The notes below the pieces were generated by a model. That model saw nothing but the letters and a program-made list of their open reading frames with translations. It made no database searches and had not been told where the DNA came from. A stretch of 64,000 nucleotides of DNA from Arctopsyche grandis (Eukaryota; Arthropoda; Insecta; Trichoptera; Hydropsychidae): contig NC_135355.1 in the NCBI RefSeq assembly GCF_051622035.1, positions 33,647,986 to 33,711,985 of the forward strand, in the 5' to 3' direction. Made by a program: the position numbers and the translations under genes. Below are positions 59,851-64,000 of the stretch, piece by piece. Each line of letters begins with the position of its first letter. Position 1 is the stretch's first letter.

Positions 59851-60848
59851 GTAAGAATTTGCGAAACTCTCATACTTTGGCTCTCGGCATTGCGACGCTA
59901 CACATGTGTCATCCGATGATCCCCTTACAGGTTGTCATACTTCGGCTTGGAATTGTGATCATCGAACGTGTAATAACTCGAAAAAATCAATGCTACCAAA
60001 CAACATCACATCGTGGCGATTTTATTTCCTTCGATATTGCACAAAAAATTCGCATGTAAAATAACCCACCCACTTTGAAAGGTTACTGTTCGTTAATAGA
60101 GTGTTATATTTTTATATTTGAAGTGGGGTATGCAAGTGCCCCAATTTTTACGTTTTTCGTAATAACTATGTGGTTTTCAAAGCTATACACCCTATATTTC
60201 TTGTATTCCTAGAATGAACTACAAGAAATTTATTTTAATAGATTTTGTATGATTTACAAAAGGGGTACATCGCGAAAAAATACATTTATACATTTCTACG
60301 TTCTAAAGTATGATTTAAAGGCGGTAGTGATAAGTCATATTTTTGACTGCTCGCTTGCTTATTCTTGTTGATCGATGAATCAATGCGAGAGAAAGAGATA
60401 GCTATTGTTTTCGTCGCTTTTGGCGCGTGGCTATTGAGTCATGCAGTCGCCTGTTGGCCTTACCTATGTGCGTTTGTATGTCGATGGTTGTCAGTTATTT
60501 TTTAATACAAAAATAGTCAAAAACATGCTATAGGACTAAAACTTCTTTATGTTGATGTATAAAATGATTAATAAGATATATATTGAACCCAATTGTATTA
60601 TTAAGGCAATATATTATATTATTAGACGCAATGCACTGAATATTTTTATTTTTTTATTTATTTTATTTATACTGCTAATTATTACTATTAGTAAAAATGG
60701 TAATATTAATAATAAATATTATTTAACTTGCCCAATTAAAAACGGATTGAATTTCATTAATAAACTTTCACTACATGACATATTATTTAAAAACTCTTTT
60801 CAGGATTCAGAAAAATTCCATCTGACTTGCATTACTGACTTAAAAGTA

Positions 60849-61040
60849 CATAGCCAGCAGTTTGGCTTAGTGGTAGCGTATATATTTAGCATCACTGAGG
60901 TCAAAGGTTCGAGTCCTCGCCACTGCTGGTTAGATTTGGGGGTTTTGTGACTCCAAATCGATCGTTTCTCTATCAGAGTTTGCCAATTTTATCTGATCAT
61001 TGCTGAAACGGTTCCTGAAAATTGGTATTAGATCTAATCC
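60849..61040 (+). repeat. tRNA-derived SINE, copy 6 (best preserved)
   Basis: A-box TGGCTTAGTGGTAGCG and B-box GGTTCGAGTCC have full polymerase III promoter form. The body GTGACTCCAAATCGATCGTT, AGAGTTTGCCAATTTTATCTG-like segment and GAAACGGTT follow. It lies in the dynein gene's first intron. Confidence 0.75.
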
Positions 61041-61919
61041 TGTTGTCACAAAATCTGCCTGTGTATAATTTGTAATAATTATACACAGTAATCTGAAATC
61101 TATAGATATCTCTATCGACATCTCTATAATTTCGTATTTATTGTATGTACAAAAATTGTATACAAAAAAATTCTAAAAATTATCCATAGATGTCACTATG
61201 ATTATTATTTCTGATTAATTGTTATATGCTATATATTCTGATTGTATATGTATGTATTACTGTATTTCTGATTTCTGATTGTTTATGTATTCTGTATTTC
61301 GTTAACGTACACCCGTCGCATTGTAGCAAATCTGTAATGGCGAGTGTGTATTGATTTGTGACAATAAAAATAAAAATAAAAAATATCTACTTGACTTAAA
61401 AGTATCTACTCTTAACAAAAATGCAATACGCACTATTTTGCACTAACATCCAAAACATGTGTTTGAAAACGGTTTGTGTCCAATTCAGGATACTTTTCAA
61501 TACATCTGGTCACCTTATTCAAATAGCTACTGATACAATGATGATTGTCTATTTTATACATTATTTATCTCGTTAGTATTTATCTTATTATAATATTAGT
61601 GTATACAGCATAATAGCAATAAAATTTTAAAAACCAATTTACAAGCATTAAAGAATGAATTCATTCCGAAGGTAATACCACATAGTTAAAGCAAAAATTT
61701 CATGCAGAAAGCCTTATAATGGTAAAAATACACTGAAAAGTGCAGCATATGAGATACTCGTGGTTTCCGGTTGTGATGGGCGTATTTTTGGTGGTTTTTT
61801 TTACATGTGCAAAATTATCTGGAAAAAAACATGTACCGCGTACCACAGGGTTGTATGAAAATAAGTATGGAACGATGTTTTTTCAGCATAACGAGATTAA
61901 CGAGATAGTAAACGGAATA
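61041..61919. other. Intron DNA, no further element resolved
   Basis: Includes AT-rich DNA and, at 61820-61855, a fragment like the CGCGTACCAC edge of the old MITE at 4.5 kb. No coding evidence. Confidence 0.4.
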
Positions 61920-62145
61920 CATGGGTAGGTGATATAATGGAGAGAGTAAAGAGATTGGCAATAAATGGACGAAATAATTACTCGAATAGTACCTGGGAGA
62001 TTGTAAAAGGGTTCGAGGAAGATGTGTAGATGAAATTCGAAGTATGAGAATTGCGCAAAACAGAGACTCATGGAAGCGTGTTAGAGAGGCCTCCATTTAG
62101 CAATGATGGCAATTGGCTGTAAATGATGATGATGATGATTAATAG
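61920..62145 (+). mobile_element. RTE-type LINE 3' end
   Basis: The plus strand reads RRCVDEIRSMRIAQNRDSWK and then VREASI and stop, the conserved C-terminal tail of RTE-like polymerases. A (GAT)n tail follows at about 62128-62141, typical of RTE 3' ends. Confidence 0.7.
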
Positions 62146-62209
62146 CAAATTTAGCCCATATTTTTTTAGTACACATTTTTATTAGGAATTTTATTGTTTT
62201 TCAGCAAAG

Positions 62210-64000
62210 ATGTCCGATCGAAAGGCCGAGTTGGAGCGCAAGAAGGCGAAGCTTCAAGCGCTCCGAGAAGAAAAGGACCGTAGACGGCGTGAAAAGGAAC
62301 AAAAGGATGTGGAGGAAGCAACTGTATATACATATTCAAATATATTTTATTATTAACCCTTTGAATGCTGACCAACGCCGATCGGTGTTTTGCCAACGAG
62401 TCCATGGGCGTTGATAAAATAAACAAGAATACTAACCGCTAAGCCTTTCCAGGTAGCATTTAAAAAAAAATGCATCAAACATGGGTCGTGTAATCCGTGT
62501 CAATGTTTATAAAGACTGGTTTATACTGGAACTTTTGAATTTATAACCATAGTAGAATTGCTGATGGAAATCCTTAGGTGCTGAGTATTTTAGATTGTGA
62601 GCATTACATTTTAACACTTTGCCCGCGGCAATAAATATGGCGAACAAGGCCTGTACTCGGCACCTTTTTCGCGAATTTGGCAATCGAGTTTTCGACCTTA
62701 ACCCTTTGCCCGCGTCACCAAATTTAGCGAACATGCCCTGTACGCGGCTGCTTTTTTCGGATTTTGCTATCGCGTTTTCGACTATAAATATAGCTTGTAA
62801 TATTTTTTTTAATTTTACAACCTATATTTATTTTTTTGACTACTGCCATCTATTGAATTTGGTTAAGTATACATTTAGTAATATTTTCAACCAAGTTATA
62901 AAATTTTAACACAATAGACGGCTCTTATACAGGTTGGAACTTCCAAGACATCTATGCGTGTCTCGCGCGCTGAGGGCATGTTCGCTAGGACATGTATAGT
63001 AGTCGTACGCGGTGGAAAGGTTAAATACAGATTTTAATATTTACTCAAGTAACCAAATATGTTAATATTAACACATAAAGTATTATTTTAAACAATAAAA
63101 TACATAATATATCTCGTAGTTTTGGATTAATTGTCAAATAATCATTCTTCATAATTGTATGAAGACGTGACGTCACATAAACGAGGTTTCAGTATGGTTC
63201 CACAAAAAACTAATTTTTTGACTGGTATATATATTCATTTCAACAAATTGAATAGATGGCATTCAACTCTCAGTAATATATTCAACCAATTTTGAACCTT
63301 AAAACAGTTGAAGTAGGCGCATATAAGGCTCAAAATCCCGTGCAAAGTTCAGAAATTCTATGGAAGACAGCCGCGCTACAGACTTGTCGCCCAAAGCTTC
63401 CATAGAAGACGGCCGCGGGCAAACGGTTACCAACAATGAAGAAGATGGAACTAGTTTTGGAGAAATACATTCATTAATAGACTTCTTTTGTTTATTTTAT
63501 ATTGTTCCAAGATATATTAGAGAGTCTAAACACACCTTTACAAAACTCGAAATCCTCGGCGGTAGTTATCTTGGGTTTGTTCGGATGAGCTACAATTTTT
63601 ATACCTGCTTTCTATTGGATTTCTAAATAATTCTAGTTGGAAATGTTGGCGAAATTTTCAGCGTGGCGGGCTTTCAACAGAAAAGACGTCAGCACTCAAA
63701 GGGCTAAATCGCATTTATGTAGACTTTCATAAATTATCATTGTTCAATATATATTGATAGTTACGAGCCGCTGGCGGTGTCGGAGGTGAAAGTCGAAGGG
63801 ATTTGGACGAGATGCTGTCGTCCCTCGGAGTGGCTCCCGTTCACGAAGTTCTCTCATCTTTGTCGTCGTTGGCTTCCCTGACTCCCACTCCTCCGGCCAC
63901 TGCCTCGCCCGACACCAGTCTGCAAGTTTCCCAGCAAGGGTACGGTGAAACGATCGGTCGATCGATTTCGTCGCTAAACTGGGGGAATGTTGACAGTCGG
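62210..64000 (+). CDS. sw: Cytoplasmic dynein 1 intermediate chain, 5' coding exons (runs off window)
   Basis: Exon 62210-62323 encodes MSDRKAELERKKAKLQALRE and REEKDRRRREKEQKDVEEAT. After an intron of 1.4 kb, the exon from 63761 continues RRDLDEMLSSLGVAPVHEVL and SSLSSLASLTPTPPATAS. These are the coiled-coil N-terminus and the Ser/Thr-rich segment of the intermediate chain, the subunit that binds p150-Glued dynactin and NudE/Nudel and links the motor to cargo. Insect orthologues share both blocks closely (Drosophila short wing). The WD40 domain lies beyond the window. A possible donor lies at about 63918 (CAAGG/GTACGG), so the last codons shown may belong to an alternative exon or to intron; the frame stays open to the end. 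Exon 1 ends ACT/GTATAT, phase 0; the acceptor TTGATAG at 63754-63760 fits. The intron carries three nested MITEs. Confidence 0.92.
62615..63426. mobile_element. piggyBac-type MITE, second layer
   Basis: The ends are CACTTTGCCCGCGGC and, inverted, CGTTTGCCCGCGG. Target copies are TTAA (62611-62614) and TTAC (63427-63430). The empty site is seen in the intact outer-family copy near 20150 (on the other strand). Confidence 0.8.
62702..63020. mobile_element. piggyBac-type MITE, third layer
   Basis: The ends are CCCTTTGCCCGCGTCACC and, inverted, CCTTTCCACCGCGTACG, with perfect TTAA on both sides (62698-62701, 63021-63024). 319 bp, a relative of the second layer inserted into it. Confidence 0.85.

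Larger units (their letters stand above)
62357..63703. mobile_element. piggyBac-type MITE, outer layer
   Basis: TTAA at 62353-62356, then CCCTTTGAATGCTGACC; the other end read inward is CCCTTTGAGTGCTGACG, followed by CTAA (TTAA with one change). Same family as 19894-20450. It holds an 816-bp insertion (element 2 plus target copy). Confidence 0.85.

Noticed and set aside
60860-60930. A tRNA gene with good A and B boxes
   Set aside because: The sequence continues into the repeat body shared by five other copies, and the tRNA arms do not close properly; it is a SINE head.
1-64000. Bacterial-style operons, ribosome-binding sites and rho-independent terminators
   Set aside because: All supported genes have spliceosomal introns and are insect-like; such signals would be chance.

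Overview
The window is nuclear DNA from an insect, most likely a holometabolous one; I cannot settle the order. It is AT-rich and has spliced genes with GT/AG introns. It carries a ZAD-type C2H2 zinc-finger gene (an insect-expanded class), a cytoplasmic dynein intermediate chain whose N-terminus reads like insect orthologues, a sterol O-acyltransferase, and a DXO/Rai1-family gene. Most of the rest is transposable-element DNA.

Layout. 1-12.6 kb is repeats only: a motif-array element, tRNA-derived SINEs, a jockey-like LINE, Harbinger-like MITEs with 3-bp target duplications, a piggyBac-type MITE cut by a solo LTR, an internally deleted mariner, and foldback DNA. 12.7-14.7 kb (minus) is a four-exon DXO/Rai1 homologue that has lost most of its metal-binding residues. 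15.8-18.4 kb holds a solo LTR with a perfect target duplication and other LTR pieces. 18.9-22.3 kb (plus) is a three-exon ZAD zinc-finger gene with a SINE and a piggyBac MITE in intron 2. 23-29 kb holds decayed mariner and hAT pieces, a piggyBac MITE with a small acidic ORF, and arrays of transposon-end motifs.

29-51 kb is dominated by a tandem duplication with a period of about 12.64 kb. Each copy has an apparently complete eight-exon sterol O-acyltransferase gene (minus strand, 462 aa), an RTE-type endonuclease fragment and the 5' part of a broken piggyBac transposase gene. In the first copy the transposase is also split by a 3.4-kb LTR retrotransposon without recognisable genes. An inverted piece of the acyltransferase gene and an inverted transposase 3' end lie just to the left. 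51-59 kb is nested repeats: three kinds of LTR, an inverted copy of the 26-kb repeat block, and a 3.2-kb Mutator-like element with long inverted ends and a 9-bp target duplication.

59.6 kb to the end is the 5' part of the dynein intermediate chain gene (plus): a CpG-rich probable first exon, a first coding exon, an intron holding three piggyBac MITEs nested inside one another, and a second coding exon running off the window.

The genes do not form one pathway. The best leads are the degenerate DXO paralogue (by analogy with Drosophila Cutoff, a dead DXO-like protein of the piRNA pathway), the recent gene-bearing tandem duplication with inverted fragments beside it, and the datable layers of nested mobile elements. 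All gene models come from reading splice sites and reading frames by eye; no database search was possible.
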